DNA of 64,000 bases from Nocardioides zhouii (lineage in GTDB: Bacteria; Actinomycetota; Actinomycetes; Propionibacteriales; Nocardioidaceae). The position numbers and the translations under genes are program-made. The stretch is taken from NCBI RefSeq assembly GCF_004137345.1, contig NZ_SDWV01000007.1, positions 124,001 through 188,000 on the forward strand. Direction: 5' to 3'. Positions within the stretch are counted from its first letter, which is position 1. Each line of letters opens with the position of its first letter. Shown here in pieces: positions 31,641-39,020 of the stretch. Under the pieces are notes generated by a model. That model searched no databases. It saw nothing but the letters and a program-made list of their open reading frames with translations, and was not told the origin of the DNA.

Positions 31641-33016
31641 TGGTGCTCCCTCGTGAAGGTCAGCTGCGAGACGTTGATGTAGCCACTGGCGAACCCAGCC
31701 TGCGAGTAGGCGAGGTAGAAGTGCCACACCCGCATGAACAGGTCGTCGAAGCCGAGCGCCACTACGGCGTCGCGCTGCGACAGGAACCGGCGGTCCCACC
31801 GGCGCAGCGTCGCGGCGTAGTGGCTGCCCATCTCGAGCTGGCCGGTCAGCCGCAGGCCGGTCTCGTCGCGGGTGATCTGGTCGATCACCTCGACGCTGGG
31901 CAGGAAGCCGCCGGGGAAGATGTACTTGTTGATCCAGGTCTGGCCGTCGCGGGTGGCGAGCATCCGGTCGTGGGGCATCGTGATCGCCTGGATGGCGACC
32001 CGGCCGCCGGGGGCGAGGACCAGGTCGATCGTCTGGAAGTAGGTGCCCCAGAACTCGTGGCCGACCGCCTCGATCATCTCGACGGACAACACCGCGTCAT
32101 ACGTCGCACCGGTGGTCGCGAGCGCGCGGTAGTCCATCAGCTCGACGGTCACGCGGTCGGCGAAGCCGGCCGCGGCGATCCGCTCCTCGGCGAGCTCGAG
32201 CTGCTCGACCGACAGGGTGATCGAGTGCACAGTCGCGCCGCGGCGAGCGGCCCGGATCGCGAGCTCGCCCCAGCCGGTGCCGATCTCGAGCACGCGCGTG
32301 CCGTCGGTGACGCCGGCCTCGTCGAGCAGCCGCTCTATCTTGCGGCCCTGCGCCTCGGCGAAGTCGGGGCTGTGGACGACCGGGTCGGCACTGTCCCCCC
32401 TCCCTGAACCGGGCTCCGGTGGAGTGGCCACCAGGTGGTCACCGACGGAGCCGGGTCCCTTCCCGGCCGACGAGAGGGAGGTGTCGAACAACGCGGACGA
32501 ATAGCTGAGCGTCTCGTCGAGGAACAGGTCGAAGAGGTCGTTGGACAGGTCGTAGTGGTGCGAGATGTTGGCCTGGCTGTTGGCCTCGGTGCTGCGCTGG
32601 TGGCCGGGCAGCCGCGGCGTCACGAAGGCGCGCAGCTTCTGCAACGGCTCCGGGATCAGCGTGGCGATCCGGGCAGCCGGGACGGTGAGGAAGCCGGCCA
32701 GGTCCTCGGCGTCCCACGCGCCGGTCAGGTAGGCCTCGCCGAAGCCGATCAGGCCGTCGCGGCCCAGGCGTGCGTAGAACTCGTCGGGACGGTGCAGGCG
32801 CATGACCGGCCCGCCCTGGCCGAGCCGGCGACCCGTGGGCTCCTCGACGACCGTCACCGCGAGGCGGCCGACCGCGGAGCGGAAGAGGCGTCGCGCGACG
32901 GCGGAGGAGATGGCGGTGCGGGGACCGCGGGCGATCTGCTCGAGCGGGGGGACGCCCTGGCTCGGGTTCGGGTCGGCGCGGTGGGTCGGCTGGGGCTGGT
33001 TCTTCTCGAGGGTCAT
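31637..33016 (-). CDS. Cyclopropane-fatty-acyl-phospholipid synthase-like methyltransferase, copy B (UfaA1-like)
   Basis: About 459 residues. It has NISHHYDLSNDLFDLFLDE, LSYSSALF, the SAM motif VLEIGTGWGELAIRAA, SVEMIEAVGHEFWGTYF and YIFPGGFLPS. It corresponds in synteny to M. tuberculosis Rv0447c (ufaA1). Between SYSSALF and EAQGRKIERLL lies an insertion of roughly 35 residues rich in Ser/Gly/Pro over a palindrome (32408-32455). ATG 33016 overlaps the flavin oxidase stop, with GGAGG upstream. The two methyltransferases are divergent, suggesting different steps on the same lipid rather than redundancy. Confidence 0.88.
   Translation of the reverse strand: MTLEKNQPQPTHRADPNPSQGVPPLEQIARGPRTAISSAVARRLFRSAVGRLAVTVVEEPTGRRLGQGGPVMRLHRPDEFYARLGRDGLIGFGEAYLTGAWDAEDLAGFLTVPAARIATLIPEPLQKLRAFVTPRLPGHQRSTEANSQANISHHYDLSNDLFDLFLDETLSYSSALFDTSLSSAGKGPGSVGDHLVATPPEPGSGRGDSADPVVHSPDFAEAQGRKIERLLDEAGVTDGTRVLEIGTGWGELAIRAARRGATVHSITLSVEQLELAEERIAAAGFADRVTVELMDYRALATTGATYDAVLSVEMIEAVGHEFWGTYFQTIDLVLAPGGRVAIQAITMPHDRMLATRDGQTWINKYIFPGGFLPSVEVIDQITRDETGLRLTGQLEMGSHYAATLRRWDRRFLSQRDAVVALGFDDLFMRVWHFYLAYSQAGFASGYINVSQLTFTREHQ
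32408..32455. repeat. Intragenic palindrome in copy B methyltransferase
   Basis: ACCGGGCTCCG near 32408 pairs with CGGAGCCGGGT ending at 32455 with one mismatch. Inside, GTGGCCACC pairs with GGTGGTCAC around one base, also with one mismatch. It coincides with a protein insertion absent from copy A at this point. Confidence 0.6.
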
Positions 33017-35010
33017 CGGACGCCCTCCTGACGGTGAGTGGGACGGGGACGGATCGGCAGTCGGCGCGCCCAGAGCCAGATGCCGTGGGCACGGATCAGT
33101 GCGCTGCCGCGCAGCGCGGCGCCGAGGGTCTTGCGGACGGGGAGGTCGCTGCGGGCGCCGGTGAGGCTGGCGCTGAAGGGGGACGACACGCCCTGCTCGT
33201 GCCCCCGGAGCGTCACGGCTATGTGCAGCCGGTCGGTCGGGATCGGCACGGCGACGTCGTACGTGCCGTCGACGCCGTGGAACGGCGAGACGTACATCGC
33301 CTTCTCGGTCTGGGCGCGGCCCTGCTCGTCTGGGTGCACGAGGTAGGCGTGGCGGTCGCCGTAGGTGTTGTGCACCTCGACGACGACGCCGGCCTGCTCG
33401 GCCTGGTCGTCGAAGCACCAGAAGACGCTGATCGGGTTGAAGCTGTGGCCCATCGACCGCGGGTTGGTGGCCATCAGGATCGTCCCGGGCCGCTCTCCGT
33501 CACCGAGGGTGACGTCGTGGGCGGCCAGGAACGCCTCGACGTTGGCGCGCAGCGTGCGGTCCGGCGAGCCGAGGTGGTCACGCGCCTCGAACCGGGCGAG
33601 CAGGCCGTGGTCGGGCAGGGCGTCGAGGTCGACGAGCCAGAAGGTCGAGGAGTGCTCGAACGACCGCTTGATGGGCGTACGTCGGGTGTGGCGGATCGTC
33701 GTCGCGAAGCGGCCGGGCTGCGGCAGGACCCGCGCGGTGTGGGTCCACGGCAGGCCGAGGTGCGTGGCGGCCGCCAGCCCGGAGCGTGCGCCGTCCTCGT
33801 GGAAGCCCCAGCCGTGGTAGGCGCCGGCGAAGGCGATGCGCTCGGTGTTGATCTCCGGCAGGCGTCGCGAGGCCGCCACCGACTCGGGGGTGTAGAGCGG
33901 GTGCTCGTACTCCATCCGGTCGATCACCGTGGCCGGGTCGACCAGGTCCTCGCCGCCGAGGGTGACGAGGTAGTGGGTGTCGGTGGGGAGCCGCTGCAGG
34001 CGGGTGAGGTCGTAGGTGACCGTCACCGCACCGGTCTCGTCGGCCGGGCGGAAGAAGTTCCAGGACGCGCGGGCATCGACCGCGTCGGGCAGCAGCGAGG
34101 CGTCGGTGTGGAGGAGGGCCGGGTTGCTGCTGTAGGGCATCGCCGACAGGAGCTCGCGCTGGAGGTCGGTGGGTGCCTCGAGCATGCCGAGCGCCTGGGC
34201 GGGGTGCGTGGCGATCACGACGGCGTCGAAGGTCGTCGTGGCGCCGCTGCCGTCGGTGATCTCGACTCCGCCGGGCACCTCGCGGACCGAGGTCACCTTC
34301 GTCTCGAGGCGTACGTCGTCGAGCTGGGCGCCGACGGCGGCGACGTACGTGCCGGACCCGCCGGTCACGGTGCGCCACTCGGGCGAGCCGAAGACGCCGA
34401 GCATGCCGTGGTGCTCGAGGAAGGTGAAGAGGTAGCGCGCGGGGTAGTCGAGGGAGGTCGCCGGGTCGCAGGACCAGACGGCCGCCACCAGCGGCTCCAT
34501 GAAGTGCCGGACGAACCCGGGGGTGAAGCCGCCCTCGTCGAGGAACTCCCGCAGGGTCTGGTCGGAGTCGGCGGACTCGTCGGTCGCGAGCACGGCACGC
34601 GCCCGGCGGTGGAACCGTGGGATCTCGAGCAGCATCCTCCAGTGGGACCGCGAGCGCAGCGACGAGCGCTGCGCGAACAGGCCACGCGCGCCGAGCGCAC
34701 CGGCGTACTCCACCCCGGTGCCGGCGTCGCTGACGGACAGCGACATCTCGGACGGCTGGGTCTCGATGCCGAGCTCGGCGAAGAGCCGCAGCAGGGTCGG
34801 GTAGGTGCGGCGGTTGTGCACGATGAAGCCGGTGTCGATCGCCAGCTCGCCCTCGGGGGTCGCCACGCGGTGGGTGTCGGCGTGGCCGCCGAGCCGGGCG
34901 TCGGCCTCGAAGAGCGTGACGTGCGCAGTGCGGGAGGCGACGTGGGCAGCCGTCAGCCCGGCGACACCGGAGCCGACGATGGCGACCCGGCGCTGGTGCG
35001 CGGTGGTCAT
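33013..35010 (-). CDS. FAD-dependent oxidoreductase (COG2907) fused to DUF1365
   Basis: 665 residues in one uninterrupted frame. Residues about 1-410 form a flavin amine-oxidase-like protein: the dinucleotide site VAIVGSGVAGLTAAHVA, then HTHR-type GGHADTHRV and IDTGFIVHNRRTYP, and the C-terminal FAGAYHGWGFHEDGARSG. Residues about 425-650 form a DUF1365 protein: IRHTRRTPIKRSFEHSSTFW, then MATNPRSMGHSFNPISVFWC and KAMYVSPFHGVDG. In M. tuberculosis these are separate neighbours (Rv0449c and Rv0448c). Overlaps both flanking genes by 4 bases. The fusion implies they act together, probably on an unsaturated or methylated acyl chain. Confidence 0.9.
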   Translation of the reverse strand: MTTAHQRRVAIVGSGVAGLTAAHVASRTAHVTLFEADARLGGHADTHRVATPEGELAIDTGFIVHNRRTYPTLLRLFAELGIETQPSEMSLSVSDAGTGVEYAGALGARGLFAQRSSLRSRSHWRMLLEIPRFHRRARAVLATDESADSDQTLREFLDEGGFTPGFVRHFMEPLVAAVWSCDPATSLDYPARYLFTFLEHHGMLGVFGSPEWRTVTGGSGTYVAAVGAQLDDVRLETKVTSVREVPGGVEITDGSGATTTFDAVVIATHPAQALGMLEAPTDLQRELLSAMPYSSNPALLHTDASLLPDAVDARASWNFFRPADETGAVTVTYDLTRLQRLPTDTHYLVTLGGEDLVDPATVIDRMEYEHPLYTPESVAASRRLPEINTERIAFAGAYHGWGFHEDGARSGLAAATHLGLPWTHTARVLPQPGRFATTIRHTRRTPIKRSFEHSSTFWLVDLDALPDHGLLARFEARDHLGSPDRTLRANVEAFLAAHDVTLGDGERPGTILMATNPRSMGHSFNPISVFWCFDDQAEQAGVVVEVHNTYGDRHAYLVHPDEQGRAQTEKAMYVSPFHGVDGTYDVAVPIPTDRLHIAVTLRGHEQGVSSPFSASLTGARSDLPVRKTLGAALRGSALIRAHGIWLWARRLPIRPRPTHRQEGVR

Positions 35011-35738
35011 GTCGTCTCAGTGAGGTCGAACAGGGCGATGGGCTCGGTGGTGGGCTTGTCGGAGCCACCCTCGGGCTCGACGGTGATGCCGACGGCGGCG
35101 GCCTCGGCGGCAGATCCGTCGAGGACGACCGTCTGGTCGGCCTCGTTGGGCATCAGCCCGGCCGAGGTGAACTCGTCATCGGTGATGAACCACAGCTCGA
35201 AGGCCTTGCCGTCGGGGGCGGAGGCCATGCCCTCTGTGCGGATGACCGCGCGGTCCTCCGACTTCGAACGCACGACCGTGGCCTGGCCGGCATCGCCGAG
35301 GTCGACGAAGACCTCTTCGGCGTCGGGGGCCTGCAGGACCTGCTCGGCCGCGGTCAGTCGGGGCACCTCAGTGGACCAGGGGCTCCACGCGGAGACACCC
35401 ACGCCGGCGACCACGATCAGGGCCGCGGCGACCAGAAACGTCGTCCAGACGGGACGCCTCCTGTGGGCGCGGGTCGACGAGATGTTGGTGGGGGCCGCGA
35501 CGGTGACCTCGGGAGGCAGCGGTCGGACCTGGGAGATGCCGGCCAGCACGGAGGCGCGCAGCGAGGCAGGAGGCGTGGCCGAGACGGAGTCGGTGAGCAG
35601 GGATGCGGTCTCCCGCAGCTCGGCCACCTCGGCCCGGCAGTCCTCGCAACCTGCGAGGTGCTGCTCGAAGCGGGCGCGTTCGATGTCGTCGAGGGCGTCG
35701 ACGGCATAAGCGCCAGTGAGCTTGTGCAGATCGCTCAT
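35007..35738 (-). CDS. rskA: Anti-sigma-K factor RskA-like
   Basis: 243 residues. The N-terminal zinc anti-sigma motif is HLAGCEDC (residues about 27-34). One membrane segment spans about 99-118 (FLVAAALIVVAGVGVSAW) and an extracellular RskA C-terminal domain follows with DRAVIRTEGMASAPDGKAFE and LWFITDD. It would hold SigK at the membrane and release it by regulated proteolysis when the redox or envelope signal arrives. The ATG overlaps the sigK stop and its stop overlaps the flavin oxidase start. Confidence 0.92.
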   Translation of the reverse strand: MSDLHKLTGAYAVDALDDIERARFEQHLAGCEDCRAEVAELRETASLLTDSVSATPPASLRASVLAGISQVRPLPPEVTVAAPTNISSTRAHRRRPVWTTFLVAAALIVVAGVGVSAWSPWSTEVPRLTAAEQVLQAPDAEEVFVDLGDAGQATVVRSKSEDRAVIRTEGMASAPDGKAFELWFITDDEFTSAGLMPNEADQTVVLDGSAAEAAAVGITVEPEGGSDKPTTEPIALFDLTETT

Positions 35739-36376
35739 GTCGCAACTCCCATCAGGTCTCGCAGGCGGATCAGTCCGTCGCGGATGCGTGTCTTGGCTGT
35801 GCCCAACGGAACGTCGAGCAGGACGGCTACTTCTGTGTGGGTGTAGCCGCCGAAGTAGGTGAGCTCCACTGCCCGACGCTGGACGTCGGTCAGGGTGGCG
35901 ACCGCGTTGCGGACGCGGGTGGCGTCGAGCGCGGCGTGTGCCGACTCGGCGGTCTGGTCGTGGTCGACCGGTGCGGTCTCGCGGTTCCAGGTCTCGTCTC
36001 GGGCGGTGGCCGCCTCGACCGAACGGATCCGGTCGACGGCCTTGCGGTGGACGATGGTGAGGAGCCAGCCGGCTGCGCTGCCTCGCTGGGAGTCGAATCT
36101 GGCACTGGATCGCCAGGCGTCGAGGTAGGCCTCCTGGGTGACCTCCTCGGCATGCGCCGGGTTGCGTACGACCCGCAGAGCCAGGCCGTAGGCCCGGGCC
36201 GAGGTCGCGTCGTAGAACTGGGCGAAGGCGGCCTGGTCGCCCTGCGCCGCCTGGCCGAGGAGCTCGGCCAGGCGACGCGGGTCGCCCGGGGACGGGGCGC
36301 CGCCAATCGGGGCACTGTCGCCCCCAGACGGGGCGCCCTTGGGCGCCCCGTCCGGAACGGGCCTTACGTGGTTCAC
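35735..36376 (-). CDS. sigK: ECF sigma factor SigK
   Basis: 213 residues. Region 2: FAQFYDATSARAYGLALRVV and EEVTQEAYLDAWR, then GWLLTIVHRKAVDRIRS; region 4: ATLTDVQRRAVELTYFGGYT and VPLGTAKTRIRDGLIRLRDL. GTG 36376 has AAGGA 7 bases upstream. The first 35 residues are Gly/Pro/Ala/Asp-rich and not conserved, and residues about 9-17 are encoded by a perfect 26-base palindrome. In mycobacteria SigK drives the fasciclin antigens and the Rv0446c-Rv0449c lipid genes, all of which lie around it here. Confidence 0.92.
   Translation of the reverse strand: MNHVRPVPDGAPKGAPSGGDSAPIGGAPSPGDPRRLAELLGQAAQGDQAAFAQFYDATSARAYGLALRVVRNPAHAEEVTQEAYLDAWRSSARFDSQRGSAAGWLLTIVHRKAVDRIRSVEAATARDETWNRETAPVDHDQTAESAHAALDATRVRNAVATLTDVQRRAVELTYFGGYTHTEVAVLLDVPLGTAKTRIRDGLIRLRDLMGVAT
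36327..36352. repeat. Perfect 26-base palindrome near the sigK start
   Basis: GACGGGGCGCCC (36327-36338), TT, then GGGCGCCCCGTC (36341-36352). It lies 25-50 bases inside sigK as chosen here and would form a strong hairpin just after the start codon. It has the same 12-2-12 geometry as the elements at 5579 and 15412. Confidence 0.8.
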
Positions 36377-36411
36377 GTCAGCATCCTTGCGCAGTCATCG
36401 TCGGTTGACGA

Positions 36412-37065
36412 TCACATCTCCGGCATCAGGACCTGGTCGACGACGTACACGGTGGCGTTGGCGGTCTGCACGTTGCCGCAGACGACGGTGGCGTCACCGA
36501 TGGTGAAGTTCTCACCCTCGCCCTCGACGGTCAGCATGTCGCCGGCCAGCGTCTCGTGGTCGCCCGCGACGTCCTCGGGGCTGAGGCGCTCCCCGATCAC
36601 GTGGTGGGTCAGGACCGTGGTGAGGGCCTTCTTGTCCTTCAGGAGGGCGTTGAGGTCCTTCTTCGGAATGGCGGCGAACGCGTCGTCGGTGGGCGCGAAG
36701 ACCGTCAGGTTCTCGGCCGAGTTGAGCGTGTCGACGAGACCGGCGGCGGTCACGGCGGCAACCAGCGTCTTGAGGAGCGGGTTGTTCGACGCGGCGGTGG
36801 CGACCGGGTCGTCGGCCATGCCCTCGACGGAGCCCTCACCGGAGGTGGGGACGCCCGCGCAGCCGGGGCCGAACGGACCGTCGGCCATGGGCTCCTCGGA
36901 CTCGGTCGGCGTCTCGGAAGGCGTCTCCGAGGGGGTGGCCGAGCTGGTGGTGTCGTCGGCCGCGGTGTCGGAACCCTCGTCGCTGCCACAGGCAGCCAGG
37001 CTCATCGACGCGGTCAGCGCGAGGGCGGCGAGGCCCAGGGTGCGGGTGCGGAGCTTGGTGTTCAT
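36412..37065 (-). CDS. Fasciclin-domain lipoprotein (MPT83-like)
   Basis: 217 residues. A lipoprotein signal has the lipobox LAAC with lipidated Cys26, then a Ser/Thr/Glu-rich linker to about residue 60. A fasciclin domain fills the rest: NPLLKTLVAAVTAAGLVDTL, AENLTVFAPTDDAFAAI, then VLTHHVIGERLS and ATVYVVDQVLMP. M. tuberculosis MPT83/MPT70 are SigK-controlled fasciclin proteins, so its place 35 bases upstream of sigK is meaningful. Ribosome site AAAGG lies 7 bases before the ATG. A 6-bp hairpin (36397-36412) overlaps its stop. Confidence 0.92.
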   Translation of the reverse strand: MNTKLRTRTLGLAALALTASMSLAACGSDEGSDTAADDTTSSATPSETPSETPTESEEPMADGPFGPGCAGVPTSGEGSVEGMADDPVATAASNNPLLKTLVAAVTAAGLVDTLNSAENLTVFAPTDDAFAAIPKKDLNALLKDKKALTTVLTHHVIGERLSPEDVAGDHETLAGDMLTVEGEGENFTIGDATVVCGNVQTANATVYVVDQVLMPEM

Positions 37066-37213
37066 GGCACTGCCTTTCGGTTGATTCAGATGTTCGGTGG
37101 GGGCCGGGAGGCCCGCTGTCGGGAGGTGTTCGGTGCGGGTCGTGCGGTGGATGGGTGCCGGATCGAGAAAGTCGGGGAATTTCGAGGGAGAAATGTCGCC
37201 GGGGCAGAAATGT

Positions 37214-37274
37214 CCTCGAGCGGTGAGTGGCGCAGGTTCCGGAGGCAACAGAACCTGCGCCACACCGCTCGAGG
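37214..37274. repeat. Intergenic inverted repeat, 24-bp arms with a 2-base bulge
   Basis: CCTCGAGCGGT plus GTGGCGCAGGTTC, interrupted by GA (37214-37239), mirrors 37251-37274 around an 11-base loop. It lies between the molybdenum oxidoreductase stop and the fasciclin start on the minus strand. It may terminate or attenuate read-through; the rest of the 231-base gap shows no gene. Confidence 0.75.
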
Positions 37275-37296
37275 AGTTGGCTGGGCTGGTGTGGCG

Positions 37297-38838
37297 TCAG
37301 CCGACGGAGACCGAGATCTCCTGGAGGCCGCTGGAGCCCTCCGGGAACGGTCGCGCGCGTACGTCGGTCTGGACGTCGCCGTCCTTGTTGGTCGCGCGGC
37401 AGGCGATGAAGTGCTGGCCGGGCTTCGCGTCCCACTCGAGGTACCACTGGCGCCAGTAGTCGTCAGTCACCTGCGGCCCGAGCGTGGCGGGCTGCCACGC
37501 CTCGCCGTCGATGCGGACCTCGACCTTGTCGATGCCCACGTGCTGGGCCCAGGCGATGCCGCCGACGATGACCGTCCCGGTCTTGCTGGTGGAGAGCGGC
37601 TTGGGGGTGTCGATCCGGCTCGAGAGCTTGATCGGGGCGTCGATCGCCCAGTCCCGCTCGGTCCAGTAGGCCTGCTCGGCGTCGTACGTGGTCAGGGTCA
37701 TCTTCGTGATCCACTTGCAGGCGCTGACGAAGCCGTAGAGCCCGGGCACGACCATGCGTGCCGGGAAGCCGTGCTCGCGGGGCAGCGCCTCGCCGTTCAT
37801 GCCGATGGCGATGATCGCGTCGCGGCCGTCGAGCGCCACGTCGAGCGGGGTCGAGATGGTCATGCCGTCGACGTCGGTCGACAGGATCTGGTCGGCCTTG
37901 GTGGCGTCGATGCCGGCCTTGGCCAGGACGTCCTTGAGGGGTACGCCGAGCCAGCGGGCGCTGCCGATGTAGGGACCGCCCACCTCGTTGGAGACGCAGG
38001 TGAGCGTGATGTCGCGCTCGACCGTGTTCATCGCGGCGAGCTCGTCGAAGGTGAGCGTGATCTCCTGCTCGACGTCGCCGTCGATGGTCAGCGTCCACGA
38101 GTCGACGTCGACGGCCGGGACCGTCAGGCGGGTGTCCACGCGGTAGAAGTCGGCGTTCGGGGTGCGCAGCGGGCTGATGCCGCTGTACTTGCCTTCCAAC
38201 CCCTGGGGGAAGGAAGGCGCGGGGTCGGTGGCAACCGGCAGCGCGATGTCGGTCCCGCCGAGGCGGTACGACGTCACCCACCGACCGAGCGCCCCCATGG
38301 CCACTGCGGCCGCGGCGAGGCCGCCGGTTGCCAGCACGACCCCGCGCCGGCTCGGACCGTCGACCCCACTCGACGACCGATCGGGACCCTGGTCCGAGAC
38401 CCGGTGCAGCCACCACAACGAGGTGGCGGCGACGACTGCGGTGACCAGGGCAGGAACGATGTCCAGCGGCCCGGAACCCGGGCGCAGGACCGCGAGCACG
38501 CCGGCGACGCCGGCGAGGCCCACGAGGATGAGCAGGCCCACCGTCTCGCGACGGTCGGCGACGACCCCGGCGATGGCGGCGAGCAGCAGGACAACCACGA
38601 TCACCGAGCCGACGAGGATGACCTTGTCGGCACTGCCGAACTGCCGGATCGCCCACTCCTTGAGCGGGGTCGGCGTCAGGTCGATGACGGTGGAGCCGAC
38701 CGCAAGAACGGGTGAGGCGGCGGGCACGGTCAGGGCGGCGACCAGGTGGCCGGCTGCGAGGCCGACGACCGTCGCGAGCACGCCGTAGGCTGCATGGAGC
38801 AGCGTGCGGCGGCGCGGGTTCGGGGCGGTTGTCTGCAT
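37297..38838 (-). CDS. Membrane-anchored molybdopterin-dependent oxidoreductase (sulfite oxidase fold)
   Basis: 513 residues. About four membrane segments occupy residues 15-145, followed by a hydrophilic linker with an inverted repeat in the DNA (38352-38397) and a further hydrophobic stretch near 165-180. The Mo-binding domain follows with the ligand Cys in ITLTCVSNEVGGPYIG, then HGFPARMVVPGLYGFVSACK and a C-terminal Mo-co dimerisation domain (VIVGGIAWAQHVGIDKVEVR). Resembles YedY/SorA-type enzymes that reduce oxidised Met or oxidise sulfite outside the membrane. Its place before fasciclin-sigK suggests a redox role in the SigK stimulon. Confidence 0.87.
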   Translation of the reverse strand: MQTTAPNPRRRTLLHAAYGVLATVVGLAAGHLVAALTVPAASPVLAVGSTVIDLTPTPLKEWAIRQFGSADKVILVGSVIVVVLLLAAIAGVVADRRETVGLLILVGLAGVAGVLAVLRPGSGPLDIVPALVTAVVAATSLWWLHRVSDQGPDRSSSGVDGPSRRGVVLATGGLAAAAVAMGALGRWVTSYRLGGTDIALPVATDPAPSFPQGLEGKYSGISPLRTPNADFYRVDTRLTVPAVDVDSWTLTIDGDVEQEITLTFDELAAMNTVERDITLTCVSNEVGGPYIGSARWLGVPLKDVLAKAGIDATKADQILSTDVDGMTISTPLDVALDGRDAIIAIGMNGEALPREHGFPARMVVPGLYGFVSACKWITKMTLTTYDAEQAYWTERDWAIDAPIKLSSRIDTPKPLSTSKTGTVIVGGIAWAQHVGIDKVEVRIDGEAWQPATLGPQVTDDYWRQWYLEWDAKPGQHFIACRATNKDGDVQTDVRARPFPEGSSGLQEISVSVG

Positions 38839-38880
38839 GGCCGGTGTTCGGAGCGGGCGGGCCGGCGGATGGGGTCTCGG

Positions 38881-38989
38881 CTCGGGGTAGTCCAGTGAGA
38901 ACTGGCTGTCGATCGGCCCCCTGGGCAGCCATCCCTCACTGGACTACCCGGAACCAACAGCCATCCGTCACTGGACTATCCCCGGCGAG
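38881..38989. repeat. Second copy of the GGGTAGTCCAGTG inverted repeat, with extra right arm
   Basis: Left arm CTCGGGGTAGTCCAGTGAG at 38881-38899. Right arms: CTCACTGGACTACCCGG at 38935-38951, and a near copy CACTGGACTATCCCCGG within 38967-38989. Both right arms are preceded by CAGCCATCC, and the left arm is followed by AACTGGCTG, so similarity extends into the loop. It sits between divergent gene starts, where a terminator is not expected. Arms are shared with 891-961. Confidence 0.85.
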
Positions 38990-39020
38990 GGAGATGGCAC
39001 GGTGCGGCAGGATGGCCGAC

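Noticed and set aside
33034..35709. Long plus-strand open frame opposite the flavin oxidase, and similar long antisense frames (for example opposite 10753-13008 and 41086-43647)
   Set aside because: Very high GC leaves stop-free antisense frames. Their translations are Arg/Gly/Asp-rich without any domain, while the opposite strand encodes complete known families.
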